A stretch of 64,000 nucleotides of DNA from an uncultured Myxococcales bacterium (GTDB lineage Bacteria; Myxococcota_A; UBA9042; DTJE01). How positions within the stretch are numbered: the stretch's first letter is position 1; every line of letters begins with the position of its first letter. Both the position numbers and the translations under genes were made by a program. Of the stretch, positions 15,698 through 25,084 are shown piece after piece. The notes under the pieces were generated by a model that ran no database searches, was not told where the DNA came from, and was given only the letters and a program-made list of their open reading frames with translations. The stretch is taken from assembly GCA_903936705.1 (NCBI GenBank), contig CAIZWN010000035.1:62001-126000 (forward strand). Reading direction: 5' to 3'.

Positions 15698-18106
15698 TCA
15701 CATGCCGGCTGGAGGCGTATCTGACTTCTCGTTCCCGCTGCCTTCCTCGACAGCCGCGGAGGCCGGTTTGGAGGCCGCCTCCTCGGCAGAAAGGGGCGTT
15801 GCAACGACAAGGTTGAAGTACGCGGATTCCTCGTTCACCTTGTCGACTTTCCATTCCTTGATGTTCATCAGCTTGCCGACGCCCTTCTTCTTCAGGGTCT
15901 CGGTCTCGCGGTCCAGCGCCGACTTGAGGCCTGTTGTCCGACCCGCCTGCGTCAGGGCAAAAACCCTTCCGCCCGGGTACAGCGTCTCAAGGTAGGGACC
16001 AAGCTGATTGGCCTTCATCAACGGCTTGATCTCGCTGTGCGTGTAGTACGTCTCGCCACGCCAGGTAATCAGCCAGGCAATGACGTCCTCCTTGCACACG
16101 CGCTTGCTGGTAGACCCAAGTGCCTCGGGGATGAAGCCCAGGCCGATTTTCGACAGGATCGGAGTGTAGGCATCCTTGACCCAGTCATTGTTCTCGACCA
16201 GGGTGCATCGATCAAAGTAGTCCTCGAACAGGTACTTGACGCTCCAGGACGGGGACATCATCGGCATGTACCAGTTCAGGCACCAGACCAGCAGGACCAG
16301 GCCTGACGCCCACAACGCAGCGAACGACCAGACCCTCACCAGCGGTGGCAGCGCCAGCAACAGGAAGATCACCACCGCCACAACCAGCCAGCCCGTCAGG
16401 AACGTTTCGTACTGCAGCGCATCTGCCTGCAGCAATTCGTGCGTCAGGGGACTGGTGTGCTTGTAGAAGGTCGAATTTTCCCAGGTCGTCTTCGAACCGG
16501 CAGCCACAGGCGCATCGGGATCGGTCGGCGGATACTCGGGCAGAGGTCGGTCGTACTTGTAGGTGAACATGTTCCTGAATGCCTGCTGATCGGAAATCAC
16601 CCACAGACCAACCGCAGCAACAATCCCCGCGCCTGCTATGGCCGCCAGCCGGGTCGAAAGCGACCGGTCCTTCAGGAAATCGTTCACAGCCAAGGACGCC
16701 AGCAGCACGAACGGCGGCACCGCCGGGAATATGTAGTGATGGAATTTCGTGGCGGACAGGGTGAACAGAAGGTAGGCAAAGAACGACCAGACCAGCAGGA
16801 ACAGCCGCAGGCGGGACTGCGGAGATGCATCGCGAAGTCGCAGGCGCGAGATATCCCGCAGGATCAGCGGCAGGAAACCCACCCAGGGGAACACGCCCAG
16901 GGCGCCCCACTTCAGGAAGTGCTCGAACGTACCGGTGTCGATCTGATGGACGCCGGCGCCCAGACGGTTGAAGTGGTCGTGGACCAGGAAGCGCGTGTAA
17001 AAGGCGTTGCCGTGCTTGGCGAACATCCCCAGATACCACGGCAGCATCACCAGGCACAGCATCAGCACACCGCGCAGGATCTCCATGCGCTTCAACGACT
17101 TCCACTCGGAGGTCAGCAGCAGGTACACGAACAGGATGGCACCGGGCAGCATGAAGCCCAGCAGGCCCTTGCCCAAAGTGGCAAGCCCCAGGAAGCAGTA
17201 GGCGGTCCACAAGGCCGCCCGCCGCATCCACTTGTCCTTGTTCTCGGGCGAAAACAGTGTCCCAGCGCGGTGTTCCTTCCACATTGGCACGGCAATCAGG
17301 GCCAGAAGAACGGCCGTGGCCGCGAAGTACAGTGCGGCGTGGAACCACCCCGTCTTCTGCAGCGAGATCCAGGCCCCAAGCACGGCCCCAAAACGCTCGT
17401 ATGATCCTTCTGGTTCCAGATCCAGCCCAATCACCACGAATTGCGGCACCGCCAGCAGCAGGAACAATCCTACCGCTGCCGTCACCCAGGCCAGGAACGA
17501 CCGGTTTGACGGCTCGAACCTGGGCCCGAAGTACGCATTCATGAAGAACAGCAGACCGATGGTCAGGGTCCCCACGAACGGCATGTCCGTGATCGCCTGC
17601 CGTGACAGGAAGAACCAGTACGGCGAGGTCAGCAGCATCCCTGCCGCCAGCAGGCCGGTCCGGCGACCGAAGATGCGGCCGATGGTGCAATACGCGAAAA
17701 AGACTCCCAAGGTGCCAAGGATCGCCCACGGCAGGCGGATCGCCCAGTCCCCGAAGCCAACCAGCTTCATGAAAATGATGTCGCCGTACATGATCAGGAT
17801 AGGCTTGCTGAAGAACCACTCGCCCGTCTTGGCCTCGGTGCCGATCTGGTCCTTGTACCCCCACCACGGCGACAGCAGATCGCCGGTCTCGTGCATGTAC
17901 CTGGCAACCTCGCCGTAGTGCGTCTCCCAGCAATCCCACAGGCCGAACGATCCTGCCGTGGGAATCAGCACGGCGGCGGCGAACAACAGCACCGCGGCGC
18001 GCACCTTCCATTCGTGGCGATCCTGTTGCCGAGGAAGGATCTGCGCGAAATCCTCGGCCAGCAGAGGGGGGACACCGCCGGTCCGGGTCTCGTCGTTCGT
18101 CGTCAT
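15698..18106 (-). CDS. GT39/ArnT-like membrane glycosyltransferase (GT-C fold)
   Basis: 802 residues with about a dozen hydrophobic helices. After a cytoplasmic N-tail, helix 1 ends in SFGLWDCWETHYGEVARYM; the acidic D..E..YGE pattern in the first outer loop is the catalytic-site signature of GT39/PMT/ArnT enzymes that use polyprenyl-phosphate sugars. A SKPILIMY stretch and helix pairs follow. The last about 170 residues are hydrophilic and predicted to be outside the inner membrane, ending in an Ala/Glu/Ser-rich tail. It likely modifies lipid A or an exported glycan; the acceptor is unknown. A GGAGG lies ten bases before the ATG. Confidence 0.8.
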   Translation of the reverse strand: MTTNDETRTGGVPPLLAEDFAQILPRQQDRHEWKVRAAVLLFAAAVLIPTAGSFGLWDCWETHYGEVARYMHETGDLLSPWWGYKDQIGTEAKTGEWFFSKPILIMYGDIIFMKLVGFGDWAIRLPWAILGTLGVFFAYCTIGRIFGRRTGLLAAGMLLTSPYWFFLSRQAITDMPFVGTLTIGLLFFMNAYFGPRFEPSNRSFLAWVTAAVGLFLLLAVPQFVVIGLDLEPEGSYERFGAVLGAWISLQKTGWFHAALYFAATAVLLALIAVPMWKEHRAGTLFSPENKDKWMRRAALWTAYCFLGLATLGKGLLGFMLPGAILFVYLLLTSEWKSLKRMEILRGVLMLCLVMLPWYLGMFAKHGNAFYTRFLVHDHFNRLGAGVHQIDTGTFEHFLKWGALGVFPWVGFLPLILRDISRLRLRDASPQSRLRLFLLVWSFFAYLLFTLSATKFHHYIFPAVPPFVLLASLAVNDFLKDRSLSTRLAAIAGAGIVAAVGLWVISDQQAFRNMFTYKYDRPLPEYPPTDPDAPVAAGSKTTWENSTFYKHTSPLTHELLQADALQYETFLTGWLVVAVVIFLLLALPPLVRVWSFAALWASGLVLLVWCLNWYMPMMSPSWSVKYLFEDYFDRCTLVENNDWVKDAYTPILSKIGLGFIPEALGSTSKRVCKEDVIAWLITWRGETYYTHSEIKPLMKANQLGPYLETLYPGGRVFALTQAGRTTGLKSALDRETETLKKKGVGKLMNIKEWKVDKVNEESAYFNLVVATPLSAEEAASKPASAAVEEGSGNEKSDTPPAGM

Positions 18107-18140
18107 CTAGGTACTGCCTCCAGGCGCCTAAAACGCGGGA

Positions 18141-18169
18141 AATCTACGAGGTTTCCGCCGCTGCGTCAA
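18141..18169 (-). promoter_or_regulatory. Predicted sigma-70 promoter of the GT39 gene
   Basis: Minus strand TTGACG (18164-18169), 17 bases, TAGATT (18141-18146); 5 of 6 and 4 of 6 matches, with about 28 bases of leader before the ATG at 18106. Confidence 0.45.
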
Positions 18170-18211
18170 GGTAGTGCGACAGGTCGAACGACACGACGCA
18201 TCCAGGTTGCC

Positions 18212-18265
18212 GTGAAGCCAGCCTGTGAAGCCAGCCTTGACGGAAGGGCCTGCCGGCCCCACGAT
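18212..18265 (+). promoter_or_regulatory. Bat operon promoter with tandem 13-bp repeat
   Basis: GTGAAGCCAGCCT is repeated exactly head-to-tail at 18212-18224 and 18225-18237. It runs into a -35 (TTGACG, 18237-18242), followed after 17 bases by CACGAT (18260-18265; 3 of 6). A GC hairpin GGGCC-TGCC-GGCCC (18246-18259) lies between the boxes. The tandem repeat is well placed for an activator. Confidence 0.35.
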
Positions 18266-18271
18266 CCGCCG

Positions 18272-18316
18272 CACGATCACAATGGCCGGGAATAACCTTC
18301 CGGTGATCGTGTTTTT
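18272..18316 (+). terminator. Terminator-like hairpin in the moxR leader (possible attenuator)
   Basis: CACGATCAC (18272-18280) pairs exactly with GTGATCGTG (18303-18311), which is followed directly by TTTTT. The 22-base loop contains a further CCGG/CCGG pairing. It begins at the predicted transcription start and ends 28 bases before the moxR ATG. Confidence 0.45.
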
Positions 18317-18343
18317 CGCCGGGTTGCCGATCGGGAGGCATTC

Positions 18344-19333
18344 ATGGAACAGGACGTTCGGGTACTTACCGAGATGGTGCGCAAGGAAAGCGCCTTCGTT
18401 GATCGTGTCGTCGCAGAGATCGGCAAGGTCATCGTGGGCCAGCGCGACCTGCTGGACCGCATCTTCATTGCGCTGCTTTGCCGGGGGCACGTGCTGCTTG
18501 AAGGCGTGCCAGGTCTGGCGAAAACGCTGACGGTCAAGACTGTGGCGCAGGTACTGGACGCCTCGTTTGCCAGGGTGCAGTTCACGCCTGACCTGCTGCC
18601 GGCCGACATCACAGGCACGCAGATCTATAACCAGCAGACAGGATCGTTCACTGTCAAGAAGGGGCCGATCTTCGCCGGCATCGTACTTGCCGACGAGATC
18701 AACCGCGCACCGGCCAAGGTGCAGGCCGCGTTGCTGGAAGCGATGCAGGAACGCCAGGTCACCATCGGCGACATGGCCCACAAGCTGCCCGAACCGTTCC
18801 TGGTCCTGGCCACGCAGAACCCCATCGAGCAGGAAGGGACCTACCCGCTGCCCGAGGCGCAAATCGACCGCTTCATGCTGATGGTGCGCGTCACCTATCC
18901 CACCAGGGACGAGGAGCTTCTGGTGATGGAGCGGATGACACTGGCGGCGGTGCCGAAGGTCGAAAAGGTCCTGTCGGTCGCGGAACTGGACAGGGCACGA
19001 TCAGTTCTGGCCGAGGTCTACATGGACCCTAAGATCAAGGAGTACATCGTTGATCTTGTGCTGGCCACCAGGCGCCCCGAGGACTACGGCATCAAGGGAT
19101 TGAAGGAGTACCTGCGATACGGCGCGTCACCCCGCGCCAGCATCTATCTGAACGAGGCCGCCCGGGCCCATGCGTTTTTGCGGCACCGGGGCTACGTCAT
19201 CCCGGAGGACGTAAAGGCGGTCGGAATGGACGTCCTGCGCCACCGCATCCTGCTGTCGTACGAGGCCGAAGCCGAGAACCTGACGGCCGAGGACCTGCTG
19301 AAACGACTGTTCGACTCGGTCGCGGTGCCTTGA
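18344..19333 (+). CDS. MoxR-family AAA+ ATPase
   Basis: 329 residues of the MoxR/RavA class of AAA+ chaperones that work with von Willebrand factor A (VWA) proteins. Walker A is GVPGLAKT (54-61), Walker B is IVLADEINRAP, sensor 1 is in LATQNPIEQEGTYPLPEAQ with the Arg finger in IDRF. The C-terminal helical lid includes GASPRASI. GGGAGG precedes the ATG. It is the first gene of a seven-gene unit with DUF58 and Bat-type VWA/TPR genes, the usual MoxR neighbourhood. It probably remodels or inserts metal into the VWA partners encoded downstream. Confidence 0.93.
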   Translation: MEQDVRVLTEMVRKESAFVDRVVAEIGKVIVGQRDLLDRIFIALLCRGHVLLEGVPGLAKTLTVKTVAQVLDASFARVQFTPDLLPADITGTQIYNQQTGSFTVKKGPIFAGIVLADEINRAPAKVQAALLEAMQERQVTIGDMAHKLPEPFLVLATQNPIEQEGTYPLPEAQIDRFMLMVRVTYPTRDEELLVMERMTLAAVPKVEKVLSVAELDRARSVLAEVYMDPKIKEYIVDLVLATRRPEDYGIKGLKEYLRYGASPRASIYLNEAARAHAFLRHRGYVIPEDVKAVGMDVLRHRILLSYEAEAENLTAEDLLKRLFDSVAVP

Positions 19334-19367
19334 CCTGGAACAGGCAGCCAGTGGACGGGAGCGCGCC

Positions 19368-20354
19368 ATGAAGGCGTCCGAAAAAGGAAAAGACGTGACC
19401 AGGGTCGATGGCATCGACGACACGATGCACGAGGACCCCGAGGCATTGCGAAGCCTGCTGGCCAGGGTGCGTCGCATCGAAATAGCGGCACAGAGGCTGG
19501 TCAACGAGCAACTTTCCGGCAAGTACCACAGCGTGTTCAAGGGCCGCGGCATGTCGTTTGACGAGGTGCGGCCTTACAACGCCGGTGACGAGGTTCGCCT
19601 GATCGACTGGAATGTGTCGGCGCGCACCGGCCAGATCCACGTGAAGAGATTCGTCGAGGAACGGGAACTGACGGTGGTAATCCTGGCCGATGCTTCGCTG
19701 TCGATGGATTTCGGACTGTCCTCGGCCACCTATGCCTCGCACGGACGCACCGAAGAAATCCAGGACGTGAAGCGGGAAATGGCAGCCCAGGTTGCGGCGT
19801 GCATCGCCCTGTCGGCCCAGATCAACGGCGACCGCGTTGGGCTGGTGACTTTCGGCAATGGAGTCAAGCGTTTCATCCCTCCCCGCAAAGGTCGGCGGCA
19901 CGCACTGCGCGTCATTCGCGAGGTGCTGGCCATGCGGGCAAACGGAGCTCCCACGGACCTGTCCGAAGCCTTGTCATTCGTTGGACGAGTGTTAAAGCGC
20001 AGGGCGGCGTTGTTCGTGGTTTCGGATTTCCACGTGCCGGACTTCGAGCGCGCCTTGCGGGTCGCGGCGCGCAGGCACGATGTTCATGCGCTGATCGTGC
20101 GTGACCCGGTCGAGGAGACGCTGTTCGAGGGTGGAATGCTGGCGTTGCGGGACGCTGAAACAGGTGAACTGACAGTTGTCCCGGCCACCAGGAGCTTCCT
20201 TGACAGATTCCGCGCGGCGACGGCTGCCGAAAAGGCCGGCCTGGACCTGGTACTGGCCCGCAATCGCGTACCGGGGACGACGTTCTCGACGGCGGCCCCT
20301 TATGACCGGACGCTGGCAGGACACTTTGCTCGCCTGAAGGGGAAGACGCTGTGA
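19368..20354 (+). CDS. DUF58 domain protein
   Basis: 328 residues. DUF58 proteins accompany MoxR and carry a VWA-like fold. Conserved features: the N-terminal helix with GKYHSVFKGRGMSFDEVRPY, then GDEVRLIDWNVSARTG, FVEERELTV and the MIDAS-like LADASLSMDFG. The C-terminal half contains the FVVSDFHVPDFE strand. There is no signal peptide or membrane helix. It starts 34 bases after moxR and its TGA overlaps the next GTG (GTGA, 20351-20354). Confidence 0.9.
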   Translation: MKASEKGKDVTRVDGIDDTMHEDPEALRSLLARVRRIEIAAQRLVNEQLSGKYHSVFKGRGMSFDEVRPYNAGDEVRLIDWNVSARTGQIHVKRFVEERELTVVILADASLSMDFGLSSATYASHGRTEEIQDVKREMAAQVAACIALSAQINGDRVGLVTFGNGVKRFIPPRKGRRHALRVIREVLAMRANGAPTDLSEALSFVGRVLKRRAALFVVSDFHVPDFERALRVAARRHDVHALIVRDPVEETLFEGGMLALRDAETGELTVVPATRSFLDRFRAATAAEKAGLDLVLARNRVPGTTFSTAAPYDRTLAGHFARLKGKTL

Positions 20355-21412
20355 AAGTGGGGGGGATGCCTCGCTCCGGTGTGTCCGCATCCGCGATCCG
20401 GGTGCTGTTACTGGTGATGCTGGGCCTGATGCCGGCGTCCCGCGCGATTTCAGCGCCTTCGCCGGCGACTCCGGCAGCGCCTGCCGCAGATCCCACGGCC
20501 GCCGCCGAACCCCAGGATGCCCTGCCTGCCCAGGGGGATCTGCGATTTCGCGTTGATATCGAGGCGGCCGATGTTTCTGTTGGTCGACCCTTCACCGTGA
20601 AATTCGAGGTCACATACCCGGCAGGGACGCGCGTCTACTTCCCCGAAAGCCCGGCGGTGGCTCCCATGGTGCTGGTCCAGACCACTGGCGAGTCGTCAGC
20701 CGTTCTGGGATCCGGAACCTTTGAAAAGCACGCGCTGACCTTGCTTCCAGTGCGGGTCGGCGCTGCGGTGCTGCCCTCGATCGAGGTCCCGTACGTGGCA
20801 GCCTCTGGCGAGGCCAAGGTGGCTGCGACTCCCGAGGTTCGGGTTCAGGTCGTTTCCACCCTTGGCGACGAAACCGCGCCGGAACTTGCCTCCTCGGGCA
20901 CCCCGGTGCCGGTGCGGGTGCGCAACCAACTGCTGCTGTGGATACTGGCTGGTCTGGGCGTGTCCCTGGTGACCGCGGTGGCGTCGATACTGGGCTACCG
21001 TCGCCTGAAGGCATGGCTGGACTCCCGCAGGCCCCCGCCTCCGCCGCGCCCCGCGCACGAGGTTGCCTTCGAGCGACTGGCCGAGATCGAGGCGATGGGG
21101 CTGGTGGAATCCGGTGATTTCCAGCAACTGGCCCTCCTGGTCAGCGAAGTGCTGCGCGAGTTCATGGGTGCAACGTTCGGCTTTGCCGGTATCGACCTGA
21201 CTACCTGGGAGGTCTTGCGCGTTCTGGAAGGCAGGGACTTGCGACGGTTGTCGCGGCCCGAACTGGAGGACTTCCTGTCGCTGTGCGACCTGATCAAGTT
21301 CGCGAAGTATGCCCCGTCTATCGAGGAGGCGAGTAGCCTGGTACGGCGAGCCCGAGACGCGGTCGAACGCGTCATGGCGGCGCCGGCCATCCCGTCTGCA
21401 GGAGAGGGCTGA
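20351..21412 (+). CDS. Bat-operon periplasmic/membrane protein (BatD/DUF4381-like)
   Basis: 353 residues. A signal peptide (about 1-35), an Ala/Pro-rich linker and a beta-rich domain (about 60-180; YPAGTRVYFPESP) resemble the N-terminal part of BatD. One membrane helix (about 195-220) is followed by a Pro/Arg-rich stretch and a cytoplasmic helical domain (about 235-345), the arrangement of the small proteins that sit between DUF58 and the first VWA gene in such operons. The GTG start overlaps the DUF58 stop; an ATG at 20366 is an alternative but has no spaced ribosome site. It lies 3 bases before the next gene. It likely anchors the complex in the membrane; the exact role is unknown. Confidence 0.7.
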   Translation: MKVGGMPRSGVSASAIRVLLLVMLGLMPASRAISAPSPATPAAPAADPTAAAEPQDALPAQGDLRFRVDIEAADVSVGRPFTVKFEVTYPAGTRVYFPESPAVAPMVLVQTTGESSAVLGSGTFEKHALTLLPVRVGAAVLPSIEVPYVAASGEAKVAATPEVRVQVVSTLGDETAPELASSGTPVPVRVRNQLLLWILAGLGVSLVTAVASILGYRRLKAWLDSRRPPPPPRPAHEVAFERLAEIEAMGLVESGDFQQLALLVSEVLREFMGATFGFAGIDLTTWEVLRVLEGRDLRRLSRPELEDFLSLCDLIKFAKYAPSIEEASSLVRRARDAVERVMAAPAIPSAGEG

Positions 21413-21415
21413 GGC

Positions 21416-22528
21416 ATGCGCTTCGAATCGCCATGGCTGTTGCTGCTGTTGATCCCGGTGCTGGCCGTCACGGCGTGGGGTTTGCTGCGTGCAATCCGCA
21501 GGCCCGCAGCTTTGCGACTGCCTACGCTGGCCAGCGTGCTGCTGGCCCGTCCCTCATGGACCTCGCGACTTGCAGGACTTCCCCTGGGTCTTCAAGCAGT
21601 TGCCGCGATTCTGGCAGTTGTCGCGATTGCCAGACCCCAGCTTGAGGAGGCCGACGCCCTTACCGGCGAAGGCGCTGACTTCGTCATCGCCCTGGACATG
21701 TCCGGTTCAATGAATGCCGTCGATATGCCGGCCGAAAGGATTCTCGAATACCACCGCAAGGGCACCGAGCCTCCAAATCGCTTCGTCAGCGCCCGTGAGG
21801 TCCTGAAGGATTTCATCCGGTCGCGTCCCGAGGATCGCATTGGCTTGGTCATATTCTCCGGCAAGGCGTTCGTGAAGTTTCCGCTGACGCTGGATCGGGA
21901 CGCGATGCTGCGAATCCTTGACGGCCTGGTCCTTGATGACAGGACCCGCATGTCCGGCGGCGAGGAATCGTGTACGAACGGCTGTTCGATCACCGGCGAG
22001 GCCACCGCAATCGGTGATGCGCTTGGCCGGGCCTACAAGCGCCTGGAGGACTCGCAGTCGAAGAGCCGCAACATCCTGCTGATTACCGACGGCGACAACA
22101 ACGCGGGCAAGGCAGCCCCCGAGGAACTGGCCAGGTTCATCGGGCAACAGTCTGTTGACCGGCCTGTCCACGCCTGGACCTTCCTGGTTGGCACCGGCCG
22201 CGAGACATTCCTGCCCGCGAACCACCAGTTCACCGGACGCCCACTTTACACACCCGAAGGCCACCGCGTGTACGAGCGACCGGAACAACCGTTTCCGGTG
22301 AATCCCGACCTGCTGCGCCTGATCGCGTCAGCGACCGGAGGACGTGCTTTCGAGGCAGCCACCGAGGATGATTTCAGGAAGGAATTCGAGAACCTACAGA
22401 CGACCGAGTTCGCGGCGCCCGCGCTGCACCGATGGCGAGAGGCATTCCTGCCGCCGCTGGTTGCGTCGCTGGCCTTGTTCCTGCTGGGGCAAATACTGGG
22501 GCTGACGGTTCTTCGTCGCTGGCCGTGA
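21416..22528 (+). CDS. BatA-like VWA-domain membrane protein
   Basis: 370 residues. Two N-terminal membrane helices (about 6-25 and 58-74) and one at the C-terminus (about 345-365) bracket a von Willebrand A domain. The MIDAS metal site is complete: DMSGS (94-98), a Thr in LVLDDRTRMSGGE or nearby, and DGDNN. An insertion at the TRMSGGEESCTNGCSI position contains two Cys that could form a disulfide. This is the Bat aerotolerance-locus BatA pattern. MoxR proteins act on such VWA domains. Confidence 0.88.
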   Translation: MRFESPWLLLLLIPVLAVTAWGLLRAIRRPAALRLPTLASVLLARPSWTSRLAGLPLGLQAVAAILAVVAIARPQLEEADALTGEGADFVIALDMSGSMNAVDMPAERILEYHRKGTEPPNRFVSAREVLKDFIRSRPEDRIGLVIFSGKAFVKFPLTLDRDAMLRILDGLVLDDRTRMSGGEESCTNGCSITGEATAIGDALGRAYKRLEDSQSKSRNILLITDGDNNAGKAAPEELARFIGQQSVDRPVHAWTFLVGTGRETFLPANHQFTGRPLYTPEGHRVYERPEQPFPVNPDLLRLIASATGGRAFEAATEDDFRKEFENLQTTEFAAPALHRWREAFLPPLVASLALFLLGQILGLTVLRRWP

Positions 22529-22538
22529 GGGACGGAAA

Positions 22539-25067
22539 GTGCTTCGAATCGACGACATACGTTGGGCCAATGGCGACTGGTGGCCGATTCTTCTGCTGCC
22601 GCTGGTCCTGATTCCGCTGTTCATATCCTACGAACTTTTCCGGGCGCGCCTGACCCGATCGTTTTCTGGCCGCAGGCTGCTTCCACGGATGCTTGTTGGG
22701 GTTTCTCCGGGTCGCAGGTTCGCTGCTGCGGCATGCGTTCTGATTGCCGTCGAACTGCTGGCGCTGGCCGTGCTGCGCCCCCGGGCTGGCTTGAAAGAGG
22801 TTTCGGTCCGAGGTGTGGGCGTTGACATTGCAGTGGTGCTGGACGCCAGCCGATCGATGAAGGCCTCCGATGTGGTTCCGGACCGGCTGACCGCTTCGAC
22901 CGTCGAGATAACGCGCCTGTTGCGGGCGTCGCGGGGAAACCGCTGGGCCCTGGTGCCATTCGCGGGGATTGCGTTCATCCAGAGCCCCCTGACTGTGGAT
23001 ACAGGGGTTCTTGAGGAGTATCTGAAGGAACTGCGCATCACTGACCTGCCTGTCCCGGGCACTGCGCTGGGAAGGGCGCTTGCGGTCGCAGCGTCGTCGC
23101 TGGGGGTAGATAGCGAAGGTGGAAACGGCGGTTCGATGTCGAAGGCAATCGTGATATTCACCGACGGCGAGAACCACGAAGGTGACCCCGAGAAGGCCGC
23201 TGCCGCCCTTGCTGAACGAGGCATCAGGATCTTCACGGTGGGCGTTGGAACGCCGGCCGGTCAGCCAATCCCGCTGGTGGACGACAACGGGAACGTGACA
23301 GGCACAGCGCGCGAGGCCGATGGAGTGACCCCGGTAATGTCGAAGCTGAACGAAACTTTACTGAAGGACCTGTCTGCCCGTACGGGTGGAAAGTACCTGG
23401 CGCTGGACGGTGGGACCGACGTCGCCGCAGCCTTGGCTACCGAGGTTGACGGCCTTCAGAAGAACGAGTACCAGGCCCAGGTTGACAGGCTTCTTGAGGA
23501 CCGCTTCCAATGGCCGCTGGGTGCCGCGCTGCTGTTCTTGATGGCGCCGTTCCTGCTGGCCGGGGCTTCGTGGCGATGGCCGCGAAAGAACGGTCGAGCG
23601 TTGATGTTGGTTCTTGGTGGAATGCTGGTTGCGTGGACCCCGGGAAGCTCGGCAGCCCAAGGCTTGTCCCGACTTTTCGACCGGGACCATCCCGACGTCA
23701 GCGACGCGCTGGCACTGCTGGCAAAGGGACAGGCCGGCGATGCAGCAAAGGCACTGACGGACCTGCTTCAGCAGTTGCCGGGACGACCAGACCTGCTGTA
23801 CGACCTGGCACTTTCGCGCGAGAAGGCCGGCGACCTGGACGGCGCCGTGGAGGCCGCGACGCAAGCGATAGCCGCCCGTACCCAGGCCCGCGAGGTTCGT
23901 CCGGAATGGCCTTCGGAATCTAAGCTTCATTACCAGAAGGGAACGCTGCTGGCACGCAAGGCGATGAAACAGGGCGACGAGAAGAAGCCGGCCCGCGAGA
24001 TTCGCACGACGTGGAGACAGGCAGTCGAGGCGCTTACTCGAGCCGTGATTCTGGACCCCGCTTCGTCGGATGCGCGCAGGAACCTGGAACTGGCGGCATC
24101 AGCCGCCTATCCGCCATGCATCAAGCTGGATGACCACTACGAGCCCAATAATACGCCGGACAAGGCTCAGTTCCTGACGCTTGATCCGAACACGCTGGAG
24201 GCGAAGGAGGACCTGCTGCTGTGCCCCGGTGACTCGGACTGGTTCCGCGTGCCACTCAGGGACGGTGAGACGCTTTTTGCCTCGGTGCTGGAACCTGCCG
24301 AGGAGAAAGCAAACGCAACTGGGGCACCACAGCAGCAGGGCGAGGCAAAAAGGACGCCGTCAAAGGTCGATATTGCGCTGGCCGACGCGGATGGCCGTGT
24401 CCCGGAAAAGAAGAAAAAGGACATACGATTGCAGGCGAAAGAGGCCACCTCGGCCCTCCTGGAGATCACCGGCCCCAAGGAGGAGGACGGAATCCCCTAC
24501 ACGCTGGAGGCTCGCGTGGTACCCCCGTGCCCGCAGGGCGACGACGGCATGGAACCGAACGACTCCAGAGACGCTCCGAAGCCTCTTCCCGACGGCGATC
24601 ACGGACTGCGAGTTTGCCCTGGCAACGACGACTGGTTCACCTACACCGAGAAGCAGGGCACGCGAAAGGAGATCTCCCTGACCGTGCCCGACCAGGAGGG
24701 GCCGCTGACACTGGAGGTCTTTTCGGCTGACGGCACGCCACTGGACGTGCGCCAGCAGACGGGCGATGGTGGCATGACGATGTCGTCCCTGATGCCCAAG
24801 GCGGAACAGGACGCTCCGTTCACGATCAGGGTCTTTGGTGGTGGACGCCAGGGGTTTTATCAGCTGTCGGTTCGCGACCCGAAGGGCAAGCAGGACAACC
24901 AGAACAAGCAACAACAGCAGCAGCAACAACAGGACCAGCAGCAGGCAGGCTCGCGAACGTTGCGAGAACTCCTTGATGCAATCGATCGCAACGACGACAA
25001 TCTGGAAGCTCGCGAGGCCGCCCGAAAATCGCCGTGGAAGGATCGGGTTCCCGACAAGGACTGGTAG
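22539..25067 (+). CDS. BatB-BatC-like fusion: VWA, TPR and two PPC-type domains
   Basis: 842 residues. Two helices (about 15-32 and 58-80) precede a VWA domain with MIDAS LDASRSM (101-107) and IFTDGENHEG. A third helix (about 325-345) is followed by another hydrophobic stretch (about 355-370), then TPR-like helices (about 385-525). Two beta-rich repeats (about 525-650 and 665-790), each with an EPNN/EPND start and CPG(D/N)DSDWF-type core, resemble pre-peptidase C-terminal (PPC) domains. A Gln-rich run (about 790-806) and a charged tail end the protein. BatB and BatC are usually separate; here they appear fused and extended. The GTG start lies 10 bases after batA. Confidence 0.8.
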   Translation: MLRIDDIRWANGDWWPILLLPLVLIPLFISYELFRARLTRSFSGRRLLPRMLVGVSPGRRFAAAACVLIAVELLALAVLRPRAGLKEVSVRGVGVDIAVVLDASRSMKASDVVPDRLTASTVEITRLLRASRGNRWALVPFAGIAFIQSPLTVDTGVLEEYLKELRITDLPVPGTALGRALAVAASSLGVDSEGGNGGSMSKAIVIFTDGENHEGDPEKAAAALAERGIRIFTVGVGTPAGQPIPLVDDNGNVTGTAREADGVTPVMSKLNETLLKDLSARTGGKYLALDGGTDVAAALATEVDGLQKNEYQAQVDRLLEDRFQWPLGAALLFLMAPFLLAGASWRWPRKNGRALMLVLGGMLVAWTPGSSAAQGLSRLFDRDHPDVSDALALLAKGQAGDAAKALTDLLQQLPGRPDLLYDLALSREKAGDLDGAVEAATQAIAARTQAREVRPEWPSESKLHYQKGTLLARKAMKQGDEKKPAREIRTTWRQAVEALTRAVILDPASSDARRNLELAASAAYPPCIKLDDHYEPNNTPDKAQFLTLDPNTLEAKEDLLLCPGDSDWFRVPLRDGETLFASVLEPAEEKANATGAPQQQGEAKRTPSKVDIALADADGRVPEKKKKDIRLQAKEATSALLEITGPKEEDGIPYTLEARVVPPCPQGDDGMEPNDSRDAPKPLPDGDHGLRVCPGNDDWFTYTEKQGTRKEISLTVPDQEGPLTLEVFSADGTPLDVRQQTGDGGMTMSSLMPKAEQDAPFTIRVFGGGRQGFYQLSVRDPKGKQDNQNKQQQQQQQQDQQQAGSRTLRELLDAIDRNDDNLEAREAARKSPWKDRVPDKDW
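24890..24952 (+). repeat. CAG/CAA trinucleotide tract encoding poly-Gln
   Basis: A low-complexity run of CAA/CAG codons at the C-terminus of the BatB-BatC fusion gene encodes QQQQQQQQ with scattered Asn, Lys and Asp. Such tracts change length by slippage. Confidence 0.7.
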
Positions 25068-25084
25068 GAGGTGCCAGGGGTTTG

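Noticed and set aside
16212-18011. 599-codon open frame inside the GT39 gene on the same strand, another frame
   Set aside because: Arg/Gly-rich without motifs, while the overlapping frame shows membrane helices and the GT39 signature.
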